From positions 496,001 to 560,000 of the forward strand of contig CM074149.1 in NCBI GenBank assembly GCA_037178625.1: a stretch of DNA of 64,000 nt. The letters run 5' to 3'. The notes below the pieces were generated by a model, which did no database searches, was not told the DNA's origin, and saw only the letters and a list, made by a program, of their open reading frames with translations. This document shows positions 1 to 8,908 of this stretch, one piece after another. How positions within the stretch are numbered: the stretch's first letter is position 1; every line of letters begins with the position of its first letter. The DNA is from Skeletonema tropicum. Taxonomy: Eukaryota > Bacillariophyta > Thalassiosirophyceae > Thalassiosirales > Thalassiosiraceae. Both the position numbers and the translations under genes were made by a program.

Positions 1-374
1 AGGCGAGGGACCTCGCTTTTTGTGTCCATGTATTGTATGAAGAGAAAATCCAATCAACAAAGGAGCCAATTAGCTGCATACATTTTTCCCTTTTTCGTTG
101 GATAGAAAGGATAGAGCATGCAGAAAAGTGATGCGGCATACGGCATTCAGAAGGTCATTTCCTCCCGTCCGTCACGTATTGTACTGATGCAAAGACTGCT
201 CTTCAGTGTAAGATACTTATATTACTTAACAACATATAAGAGTAATTGTGAAGGCCTGTTACTGAGGCCTCTTTTACTGAAATGCGCTCTCAAGGCAGTT
301 GTGACCTTGCCGGCCCGCGCCGCCGAAGCCTCTCGAGAGGTCGCACCGCCGCCGCCGCCGACTAGCTGAGGAGC
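1..374. other. no gene recognised
   Basis: I see no gene here. Short open frames exist on both strands but have no recognisable domain and biased composition. A GC-rich CCG-repeat tract lies near 340-362, directly before the foldback element. Confidence 0.4.
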
Positions 375-1080
375 TACTCCCTCTGTCCCACAAAAAAGTA
401 GATATCTGATTTCATTTGGCTTAAATTTCATCAATTTTCGTCGAGGAATTTGCTATTGCACACCGTTGGAAAGCTTATTTCACGGCGGTTACGATTGAAT
501 AGAGGTTGGATGTTGTTAAGCGGATATTTGTGTTGTTATTGTGATAAAAGGGGATGAGTTAACCTTAAATATACCACTGATGGAAACTGAAGTGGACGAA
601 GGAGGGGAAGAAGGGGGCCTCTCGGACAATTGTGTAGGACTTATACAAAGGAATTAGTATTTCTGATATCTACTCCCTCTGTCCCAAAAAAAATTGGCTA
701 TTTGAAGTTAATCGTAGTCCCACAAAAAACTGGCTATTTGACGTACTTATTCCTACGTCAGTCCCTACACAAGTGTCCGAGAGGCCTCTTCGTTTCCATT
801 CAGTTTCACATTAGTGTTATGTTTAAGGTTATTTTAACGCCTTTTGTCACAATATCATTAAAAATACTCGCTTAACAACCTCCAACCTCCATATAATCGT
901 AACCGGCGTGAAATAAGCTTTCCAACGATGTGCGATACATAGCAATTTTTTAGACGAAAATTGACCAAATTTTAACTATTTTAAATCAAAAAGCTAGTTT
1001 TTTGTGGGACAGAGGGAGTACTTTTTTGTGGGACTACGATTAACTTCAAATATCTACTTTTTTGTGGGACAGAGGGAGTA
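375..1080. mobile_element. nested foldback / Stowaway-like MITE with TA target duplication
   Basis: Two termini reading CTCCCTCTGTCCCAcAAA point inward at 377 and 1078, each flanked by TA (375-376 and 1079-1080). A second pair starts at 673 and ends at 1018, also flanked by TA (671-672, 1019-1020). The segments about 377-660 and 735-1018 are long imperfect inverted copies of each other: both carry the same block around the words GGAAAGCTTATTTCACG and GTTACGATT. The locus is therefore a palindromic foldback element with an extra terminal copy, or one MITE inserted in another. TA duplication and this terminus match Tc1/mariner-derived Stowaway elements of plants. There is no transposase, so it is non-autonomous. 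Confidence 0.8.
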
Positions 1081-1353
1081 TGTGATTTTGGTTACTCCTA
1101 TTTGTGCCTTCTATGACCTTCCAGCCCCTTCTTTCACTCTTAAATAATGGACTCGAAACACGTCAGCTGGGCTCTATATATCCGGCCGAGAAGGGGCCTT
1201 TTGCTTTGCGGTACATCACAATTCTTGATGTCTCTTTGGCTTTGTTGGGGCTCGCTTTTTTTGATTGGCAGTACTGTCCCCACCCTTCATAAAACAAAAG
1301 GAATACTCCAAGCAGCATCCACAACAACTGAGTACATCAACGATAACAACAAC

Positions 1354-2019
1354 ATGACCAGCTCCATAGTAATGAAATCCATAGTGCTTCTCCTTGACAT
1401 CATCGAGTCGGAAGATTGGCAGAGCTTGGAAATTGCTCTTTCTAACCCCACTATCTTCCGAAATCTATGCGAGGACATCGCTGGATGTGAAGAGTTCCAC
1501 GGTATGACTCTACTTCATGCTGTAGCAAGATGCGATCCACCACTGTCCATTGTCGCCAAGATGATCGAGATTTGCCCCGATCTCCCATCTGCTACCGATT
1601 GCCTTGGTAGGACTCCACTTCACGTAGCTGCTGGTCTAGGAGCGTCACCGGATGTGATCAGGCTCATCGCCCATTCGTGGCCGGCTGCATGCATCTCACC
1701 TGACGAAGACGGAAAGACTCCATTACATTTTGCTTGCGACACTTCTTGTGAGCTGTTTGAAGACGATTCTAACAACAAGTCCCCTTCACAAGCAGTACCG
1801 AATCATGATTCTATTCGCTACTTGCTGTCAGTGTGTCTCCATCCAGCCGCAATGGAAGACGTTGACGAAACAAGTCCTCTGGAATACGCCATCCTGAGCG
1901 ATGCTGAGATAGACACTGTCAAGTTGTTACAAAAGGCGGCGTCGGTATCTTTGAAGGAGATACAGTCGCGATCGAATAGTCCAGCCAATGCTTTGTCAGT
2001 TCCCGTGACCGTGAGGTGA
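1354..2019 (+). CDS. small ankyrin-repeat protein (Ank1)
   Basis: A 221-residue protein. I chose the ATG at 1354 because the paralogue at 34828 begins at the same MTSSIV sequence, although the frame is open further upstream. Ankyrin motifs are visible: GMTLLHAVA near residue 50, GRTPLHVAAGLGA near 87 and GKTPLHFACD near 123, then a fourth degenerate unit ending in SPLEYAI. The C-terminus is Ser/Lys-rich. Ankyrin repeats normally bind proteins; no enzyme domain, signal peptide or membrane segment is seen, so the partner is unknown. Related copies lie at 19231-19920, 34828-35502 and 38081-38317, with a more distant pair at 23164 and 57473. The gene begins about 270 bp after the foldback element. 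Confidence 0.8.
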   Translation: MTSSIVMKSIVLLLDIIESEDWQSLEIALSNPTIFRNLCEDIAGCEEFHGMTLLHAVARCDPPLSIVAKMIEICPDLPSATDCLGRTPLHVAAGLGASPDVIRLIAHSWPAACISPDEDGKTPLHFACDTSCELFEDDSNNKSPSQAVPNHDSIRYLLSVCLHPAAMEDVDETSPLEYAILSDAEIDTVKLLQKAASVSLKEIQSRSNSPANALSVPVTVR

Positions 2020-3161
2020 GAGAATGAATAGGTGTATAGGTGTTGAAATAACAAACTTGCCTAGAGTTTTAAAGTAGACCAGAGCTAGCAGACGTATCAA
2101 GTGTCTTTCTATGAATTAAATTCCAGCATTCACTGCATCTCAAAGCTGACCGTTCTTTTTCAGGGCTACCCATTTGTTGGCCTAACAATGACGCAAACTC
2201 AACAGCTATGTATGTAGTGTCATGTTCTCTGTTTACACGCTCAGCTGAACGAGATGCACGTATGTACTTATGTAGGTCTTTAGGTTATTTCTGTGTTACG
2301 GTAAACTACGGGTCAAATGAGAGCAGCAGACAAGAGTCTCATCGTCTTGTCTTGAGCTCAATAGTGCACAGAGCAAGCAATAATGATACATTTCATGTTA
2401 GTGTCACACACCATTGACAAGTAGCAATGCAGTACTTTCTAAGGATCAACATGGACCTTTCATATATGTACAATGTAAATATTGCATATAGAGTTTTTCA
2501 GCCAATCAGCACATCCAAGATCCAATTGGCTACAGAAGTAGAAACCAATCCAACACCAAGAAGATTTTATGATCTCAATCTACAGTCTTGAGAGATACAG
2601 ACGCAGCTCACATGAATTCGTTCGCCTTGGGCATTTTCTCAATGTAAAATTGTCCAGCTACTTGGAACGCCATCTAATTCGTCGTCCTCGGATTGAGCTC
2701 TCTCTAGAGTTCGAGCCCTTGCTTCTCTGCTTCTCTTCAGTTTCGAAAGTGAACCACCCTACTGTACATGCGCATAGGATCTTCTGTCATACATGGGAGT
2801 CCTCTTCAGAGGAACTCTGCACACGTGAGCTGAGTCCTCCAAGTGACTCAGACAGGTGTCTGAAGATCCTATGTAGGGTGGGGCGCAGTGGTGAATCACG
2901 ATTACCTGTGACGTCATCTTCACAGGCTTTATTCGACATTATGGAGTACCGCTAATGATATTTCATATGCGCAAAGTGCAAAGTAAGGCCATTTACTTCA
3001 ACTCGGGTCTGGATGCATGCATGCAACTATCCTGCAGTTTGACCAATGACCAATGTGTGCGCTCATTCTCTTCTCGCGGGCAACGATGAATGTCTCATAT
3101 CTCATATCTAACAGCAGCGAGCAAGGAAAGGTATTAATCTATGTAATTAAAGTATATAACC
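2020..3161. other. 3' flank of Ank1 and dispersed repeats, no gene
   Basis: No supported gene. About 2020-2200 is the 3' flank shared (inverted) with the ankyrin copies at 18950-19240 and 37750-38050. A block about 2770-2890, containing GACAGGTGTCTGAAGATCC, recurs inverted near 58560-58745. The remainder up to the next gene shows no structure I can name. Confidence 0.5.
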
Positions 3162-3845
3162 ATGCAGCAACAGTATCGAACACAGCGTAGGCTTAAACCA
3201 AAGGTTTCAAGACAATACACCTCCAGCTTTTCCGGTATTGATTGGGGCTTTCGATCGTCTCAACAAGATAGCTCCACAGCCGTTGATGATCTTCTTCGTG
3301 ACAGCTCTCGGCAAGAACTCACAAAAGATCAGCAAGATGCACTCATGTCATCGTTGGAACCAAATGTGTCAAGACAATACTCCTCCAGCTTTTCCGGTAT
3401 TGATTGGGGCTTTGATCTTCTTCTTGACAGCTCTCGGCAAGAACTCACAAAAGATCAGCAAGATGCACTCATGTCATCGTTGGGTGAGGATAAGGAAGAA
3501 TTGCGTAGGACAGTTATAAGTCAAGAAAGTAATGATGTCGCTTCGACAACTGAAACTGAAACTGAAACTGCACAGAAAAGTAAGAAGGGCGGTCATTCTA
3601 CGCAGAATCGGCCGTCGATCTTGTCAGCTTTGAATTCATTGAGGGGTACGCTTCGTGAGATGCTTGCTCCATTAGAAAATGAACTTATGACGACCAATCT
3701 GGAGCAAAGCAATGCTGGGGCTGGGGAAGAAATCTGCCCTCATAAGATGATGGCAGCTCCTCCTGCTACGCTCGTCACTCGTAGGTGCTCTTCTCAACTG
3801 TATGAATCCGACGTAGATGATGATGGTTTCCTCAATTGGAAATGA
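3162..3845 (+). CDS. unknown protein with an internal tandem repeat
   Basis: A 227-residue protein I do not recognise. Residues 15-65 and 69-107 are two copies of one unit that begins VSRQYxSSFSGIDWGF and ends SSRQELTKDQQDALMSSL. The first copy carries a 12-residue insert (RSSQQDSSTAVD). The DNA copies are almost identical, which points to a recent duplication. The C-terminal half is acidic and Ser/Thr-rich, with no membrane segment or signal peptide visible. It converges on the chalcone-isomerase-like gene, with 181 bp between the stops. The clean reading frame and in-frame repeat favour a real gene; its function is unknown. Confidence 0.6.
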   Translation: MQQQYRTQRRLKPKVSRQYTSSFSGIDWGFRSSQQDSSTAVDDLLRDSSRQELTKDQQDALMSSLEPNVSRQYSSSFSGIDWGFDLLLDSSRQELTKDQQDALMSSLGEDKEELRRTVISQESNDVASTTETETETAQKSKKGGHSTQNRPSILSALNSLRGTLREMLAPLENELMTTNLEQSNAGAGEEICPHKMMAAPPATLVTRRCSSQLYESDVDDDGFLNWK

Positions 3846-4026
3846 TACCCATCGATCGTGGAAATGAAACTGTTGTACTTTGAGCGTGGGGAGTGCTGTG
3901 TAATACCTCGTCTTTTATTTGAACTTTTATAGGATGAAAATCATTGTCTCGTGAGACTGCAAGCAAGAGGGGTTATGTAATGATTAATCTATGTAATAAA
4001 AAGATCCCAATATCTTTCGTCGCAAT

Positions 4027-7014
4027 CTAAAAAACAGGAAAAGCAAATTTGACTGCCTTCCTCAAAAGATTGTGTTTTGGTTTCGTTGGTGTCTTAATCT
4101 TGAAGATGTCAACTCTGTCGTCGTTGATTTCAAATTCTATCGAAGACACAGTTGCTGCTGTGATGTTGGTAGCTGTGGCGTTATCAGAGCCAACTTCCAC
4201 TTCTTCTTCATCATCTTCGTCCTCTGTGGAATCCATATTCACGTCGTCAATTCCTTTTGGATGTATCTTGTCATCAAGCTTTAGTAGCTCTGTAGCCATC
4301 AGCCTCGCATCCTCACTCGACCATGCGCTGACACAGCTATCTTTCAGTGTTGGACTGACGCTATTACCGTCCATGAACACGTCCACAAATGCAGAGCCCA
4401 AGCCGTCAATTGCAGCCACACCTTGCACTGCCCCATTTACAATCACTCTTACTCCCTCCTTGAAACAATCAAAACGAAATGTTGTTCCTCTCACGGCTTG
4501 ACCTCCAATGGCATTCACTCCATCCACAATCAATGACTCTAACGTAACTATATCGGAAGGTGCTCCGTCATATCGTGGCTTCACACTCTCCGCAATAGCT
4601 CCAGCAATCTTCTCAGCACCAGCGCTATATACCATTTCCAATACAAACGAAGTCATGGTCGATGTAGAGTCGAATGACCTTGCAGCGTCACGCAGGGATG
4701 CGTGCGAATCTGTACTTGATAGAACTTTGGGAGTGCTGTACATGGCAACAGCGTAGACCTTGATGACGGACTTCTTCCTCACGCCAGCACCGACAAGATA
4801 CAATCCATTGTCGAGTGTAGGAGCGAATTCGATTCCTGTTGCATAATCTTGAATGGGGCTCAGTTGAGACTCAACTTCTTCACGACTGAGACCTTCATCA
4901 GTTTCTTCTTCACCCGAAATTTGCTCAACTGTGCTCTCATCGTCTTCTAATTTATCCAGCTCAAGCAATGATGCAGCAATAGCCTCAGCTTCGGGGTTTG
5001 ACCAGGTATCCATGCAATTACTCACAAGCGTAGGGCTCACAGCATTGTCGTCCAAGAAGACATCCACAAATGCACTTCCAATGTTAGCGAATTTGGCTGT
5101 ACCTTGAACAGATCCATCGACAGTAACAGTCACTCCCTCCTGAGAGCAGTCAAAGCGGAAAGTTGTGCCTTTGGTAGCTCGTCCACCTTTGCTATTTACT
5201 CCCTCAACGATTAGTGACTCCAGAGTATCAATATCAGCAGCTGGACCATTATATCTGGGCTTCACGCTGTCAGCAATTGCGCCTCCAATCTTCTCAGCAG
5301 AAGCGCTGTACACCATTTCGAGCACAAACGATGTCAATGGAGTTGAAGCATTGAAGGTTCGAGCAGCAGTGCGAAGTGCAGTGGGAGTAGAAGCAGATTT
5401 GAGCACTGATGCAGAGCCGTAAAAAGCCACCGCATAGACCTTTACAACTGACTTCTTCCGCACACCGGCTCCAATCAGGTACAATCCTTCGTCAAGTTTA
5501 GGGTCGAAAACAATACTTGTAGCATATTCTTGAATGGGCTTCAGTTGAGCCTCGACGTCTCTCCGTATCGCTGCCTTATCTGGCTTATTTTCTGTCGATC
5601 CTTGCAAGTCAGCTCCTCCGACCAACGTTGATAGCTCGATCAGAGATTCTGCAGTAGACCTACTGTCGTCCGTCGACCATGCGCTGACACAGCTATCTTT
5701 TAGTGTTGGACTGACGCTATTACCATCCATGAACACGTCCACAAATGCAGACCCCAAGCCATCAAACGCAGCCACACCTTGCTCAACTCCGTTCACACTC
5801 ACACTTACTCCCTCCTTGAAACAATCAAAACGAAATGTTGTTCCTCTCACGGCTTGACCTCCAATGGCATTCACCCCACCCACAATCAATGACTCTAACG
5901 TAACTATATCGGAAGGTGCTCCATCATATCGTGGCTTCACACTCTCCGCAATAGCTCCAGCAATCTTCTCAGCACCAGCGCTGTAAACCATTTCCAATAC
6001 AAACGAAGTCATGGTCGATGTAGAGTCGAATGACCTTGCAGCGTCAAGCAGGGATACATGCGTATTTGCACTTGATAGAACTTTGGGAGTGCTGTACATG
6101 GCAACAGCGTAGACCTTGATGACGGACTTCTTCCTCACGCCAGCACCGACAAGATACAATCCATTGTCAAGTATAGGAGCGAATACGATTCCCGTTGCAT
6201 AATCTTGAATGGGGCTCAGTTGCTCTTGAACAGATGCTAGCTTTGACTCTAATGTTGTTGCATCGATATTACTCATGTTGTCCTCATTCAGTACAGATGA
6301 AGAATTATCAACGTGCCCCATTGTATGTGTGTTGTCGATAGGAAGACCCCAGCCGGGCTTATTGGAATTCGATACTCCTGCGGTCGTAAAATCCGAAACC
6401 ATGTTTTTATACGCCGCAGAAAAGAGGAATACCCACGCTACAAGCATTAGAGTTGCTATGAACACCCTACCAAGACTGCGTCTCCATCGATTGCTTCTTG
6501 CTCTAAGCGAGGAACCAAGTGCAACAACAACGAAGCTCAATCCGAAGCTCAATCGAAGCAGGTAGTAAATTGGCCCGGTAATGAACGTCACTAGATTGCG
6601 TAGACTGGACATTTGTTGTGGTATCAATAGATGAACATTCTTACGCATTGTTCCGTACATTTGTCGCGGTATCAATCGATGAAGATTGTTGGAAATTTCT
6701 GCGTTTCTCTCAATAGTAAGACCCCAACCAGGCTTGTTGGAATTGGACACTTTTGCAGTTGTAACATCCGACGTCATGTGTTTGCATGCTGCAGAGAAGA
6801 GGAATACCCACGCTACAAGCATTAGAGTTGCTATGAACACCCTACCAAGACTCCTCCATCGATTGCTTCTTGCTCTCATCGAGATACCAAGTGCAACCAC
6901 AACGAAGCTCAGTCCGAAGCTCAATTGAAGCAGCTTATAAACTAGCGTGGCCAAGAACGGTACTAGCTCTCGAAGATTGAATAGATGTTTGAGTACCAAT
7001 CGATGGGCACTCAT
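4027..7014 (-). CDS. membrane protein with three chalcone-isomerase-like domains
   Basis: A 995-residue protein. The N-terminus holds a duplicated membrane module at about residues 20-99 and 135-224, each with LSFGLSFVVVALG, a basic RARSNRWR loop, a second hydrophobic stretch (LGRVFIATLMLVAWVFLF) and SNSNKPGWGL. Three chalcone-isomerase-like domains follow at about 268-450, 491-675 and 716-905; each has G(A)GVRKKSV(I/V)KVYAVA and an SFVLEMVYS motif. An acidic tail ends the protein. Family members bind fatty acids or isomerise flavonoids; I cannot say whether these domains are catalytic. Domains 1 and 3 are far more alike at DNA level than either is to 2. The start ATG lies 18 bp from an LTR. 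The same membrane module occurs at the C-terminus of the lipase beyond the retrotransposon, so the two may once have been one locus. Confidence 0.8.
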   Translation of the reverse strand: MSAHRLVLKHLFNLRELVPFLATLVYKLLQLSFGLSFVVVALGISMRARSNRWRSLGRVFIATLMLVAWVFLFSAACKHMTSDVTTAKVSNSNKPGWGLTIERNAEISNNLHRLIPRQMYGTMRKNVHLLIPQQMSSLRNLVTFITGPIYYLLRLSFGLSFVVVALGSSLRARSNRWRRSLGRVFIATLMLVAWVFLFSAAYKNMVSDFTTAGVSNSNKPGWGLPIDNTHTMGHVDNSSSVLNEDNMSNIDATTLESKLASVQEQLSPIQDYATGIVFAPILDNGLYLVGAGVRKKSVIKVYAVAMYSTPKVLSSANTHVSLLDAARSFDSTSTMTSFVLEMVYSAGAEKIAGAIAESVKPRYDGAPSDIVTLESLIVGGVNAIGGQAVRGTTFRFDCFKEGVSVSVNGVEQGVAAFDGLGSAFVDVFMDGNSVSPTLKDSCVSAWSTDDSRSTAESLIELSTLVGGADLQGSTENKPDKAAIRRDVEAQLKPIQEYATSIVFDPKLDEGLYLIGAGVRKKSVVKVYAVAFYGSASVLKSASTPTALRTAARTFNASTPLTSFVLEMVYSASAEKIGGAIADSVKPRYNGPAADIDTLESLIVEGVNSKGGRATKGTTFRFDCSQEGVTVTVDGSVQGTAKFANIGSAFVDVFLDDNAVSPTLVSNCMDTWSNPEAEAIAASLLELDKLEDDESTVEQISGEEETDEGLSREEVESQLSPIQDYATGIEFAPTLDNGLYLVGAGVRKKSVIKVYAVAMYSTPKVLSSTDSHASLRDAARSFDSTSTMTSFVLEMVYSAGAEKIAGAIAESVKPRYDGAPSDIVTLESLIVDGVNAIGGQAVRGTTFRFDCFKEGVRVIVNGAVQGVAAIDGLGSAFVDVFMDGNSVSPTLKDSCVSAWSSEDARLMATELLKLDDKIHPKGIDDVNMDSTEDEDDEEEVEVGSDNATATNITAATVSSIEFEINDDRVDIFKIKTPTKPKHNLLRKAVKFAFPVF

Positions 7015-7031
7015 GGAGAGATGTTTGAGAA

Positions 7032-7510
7032 TGTCACACCTACGTAGTGTCGGACATCAATCAAATTCATATTTATGTTATCTGGTTTCTCGTTTCTCAA
7101 TATGTTTCGGAATGCTTTCTCGCGGCCATCGCCATATGTTTCGGAATGCTTTCTCGCGGCCATCGCCAATGAAAGCAACCGAATCCTGTCCAATCTAGCT
7201 AACAATTGAGCTTATTATTGATCAATAGATGTAACGAATAGAATTATTATAACTTTTAAAATATAAAGGAAACGATCAACGTTTTTGGATTCGGTTGCTT
7301 TCATTGGCGATGGCCGCGAGAAAGCATTCCGAAACATATTGAGAAACGAGAAACCAGATAACATAAATATGAATTTGATTGATGTCCGACACTACGTAGG
7401 TGTGACAAATCCAAAAACGTTGATCGTTTCCTTTATATTTTAAGTCATAATAATTCTATTCGTTACATCTATTGATCAATAATAAGCTCAATTGTTAGCT
7501 AGATTGGACA
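7032..7510 (+). repeat. 5' LTR, interrupted by an inverted solo LTR
   Basis: LTR sequence occupies 7032-7186 and 7413-7510; 7187-7412 is a nested insertion plus one copy of its target duplication. Like the 3' LTR, it contains two adjacent copies of a 32-bp unit (ATATGTTTCGGAATGCTTTC and onward), which the nested LTR has only once. Confidence 0.92.
7187..7407 (-). mobile_element. solo LTR nested in the 5' LTR, opposite orientation
   Basis: The reverse complement of 7187-7407 matches the LTR from TGTCACACC to TTGGACA. It is 221 bp, 32 bp shorter than the host LTR because it lacks one copy of the internal 32-bp unit, and it has small differences near 7252-7260. A 5-bp duplication, AATCC, flanks it (7182-7186 and 7408-7412). 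No internal region remains, so it is a solo LTR left by recombination after a related element inserted. Confidence 0.93.
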
Positions 7511-7561
7511 CAGTATTAATACTCCCATATAAACCAACCAAGAAGAAAAACTACGTACAAA

Positions 7562-8908
7562 ATGAATACCTACAAATCAAAGAACGCATGGTTGTTTCAT
7601 ACCAGGTACGCTCGGAACGAACTCACCTCCAAAAGTGCAGCAGCGCTCAGGGAGATGCCTCGTTTCGGAAGTAAAAGGATCTATGGACTTCGCCCAGATG
7701 GAAGCAAGATTGAGGAAGACTTCATTGTGTTCAGGGATAACGCACCTAGTACGGAACTTGAACATTACTTGGGCCAAGCCGAATCCTACGTCAACATGGC
7801 GGATGAATGTCAATGGGCCCCAGCCACTCGCTTCGCCAACTACGGGAAGCTTCTCGATGGACCTGCAAAGAACACGTGGAGGAAGCTGATGGATGAGGGA
7901 CATGACTACTGGGATAACAATAATCAAGCGACCGATCAGGACTTCGTGGATGCTCTTGGTGCCTATTTCATCATGTGGACAAAACATCCTAACCCCGGTG
8001 ATGCCTTCGATCAGCACATCCTTCGCATCCAGTACAAACACCAGAAGGAATTCAACCTACCAGTCAAGCCAAGCAACTTCGTGGATCGAATGTCAGAACT
8101 TTGGAGATACAGTGAGATGATGCCTCGTATAGGAGCGCAATGTTCCGATATGCAAAAGACTACTGCTCTGATGCTTGGTCTCCCCGAGGAGGCCAAAGAT
8201 TTCCTCCAAGATGAGAAGGACGTTGATGTTTATGACCTCCAAGGTAATGGTAACAACGCCCTTGTATGGACCGACGTAATGGAGTATCTAGAGGCCTGGT
8301 GGTCTCGAGATTACGGCAAGGAAGTCCGAAAGAAGTATCAACAGCAAGAAGAGAAGAAGAGGAAGAGGAAGGATGACGACGATGACGATGAAGCCGATGG
8401 AGATGGAGGCCAAGATCGACGTCAACGGAAGAAGAAGAAGAATAACCGCAATAAGAGCGGTCGCAATGGCAATGGGAACAACAGTAACAACACCAACAAC
8501 GGCAAGGAGTTCCACTCCAAGCAATGTTCAATTCATCCTGATCACAACCATAAGTGGAAAGACTGTATCTATTGTTTCAACGGGTCTAATTTCAAGAAGG
8601 AGCTTGCTGAGAAGTTCTATCAAGGCAAAACCAGGACGTCTGCCCCATATTGGTGGAAGAAAGGTTATGAGCGTCGTTTCAAGAGCAACGAGCAAGAACC
8701 CCCGCAACAGCAACATGGATCTTACCTCGTAGCTCCTCAACAACCTGCTCAACTACCTCCAGCTCCAGTTCCCCAAGCACCTCCGCAACCAGCTCCAATG
8801 TTTGCTACGTCTGCAGCAACAGCTCCGTCAGCACCTGTTCAACAGCAACTTTATTCCATCCAAGTTAATGCCCAAGGTCAACGAGTCTTCGTCCCTCATC
8901 AGGCCTGA
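7562..8908 (+). CDS. retrotransposon Gag polyprotein
   Basis: A 448-residue protein directly downstream of the 5' LTR. The N-terminal 270 residues resemble a Gag capsid region (helical, with FDQHILRIQ and a short tryptophan-rich stretch). A highly charged linker of Lys/Arg and Asp runs follows, then a zinc-knuckle variant with the spacing C-x2-H-x4-H-x4-C (CSIHPDHNHKWKDC) near residue 322. The C-terminal 80 residues are Pro/Gln/Ala-rich. Gag forms the virus-like particle and packages element RNA. The ORF ends in a TGA at 8906-8908 that is in the same frame as pol. Confidence 0.88.
   Translation: MNTYKSKNAWLFHTRYARNELTSKSAAALREMPRFGSKRIYGLRPDGSKIEEDFIVFRDNAPSTELEHYLGQAESYVNMADECQWAPATRFANYGKLLDGPAKNTWRKLMDEGHDYWDNNNQATDQDFVDALGAYFIMWTKHPNPGDAFDQHILRIQYKHQKEFNLPVKPSNFVDRMSELWRYSEMMPRIGAQCSDMQKTTALMLGLPEEAKDFLQDEKDVDVYDLQGNGNNALVWTDVMEYLEAWWSRDYGKEVRKKYQQQEEKKRKRKDDDDDDEADGDGGQDRRQRKKKKNNRNKSGRNGNGNNSNNTNNGKEFHSKQCSIHPDHNHKWKDCIYCFNGSNFKKELAEKFYQGKTRTSAPYWWKKGYERRFKSNEQEPPQQQHGSYLVAPQQPAQLPPAPVPQAPPQPAPMFATSAATAPSAPVQQQLYSIQVNAQGQRVFVPHQA

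Noticed and set aside
7011..7205. Minus-strand frame crossing the 5' LTR into the CHI gene
   Set aside because: It is made only of LTR sequence and ends in the wrong frame for the CHI-like protein.
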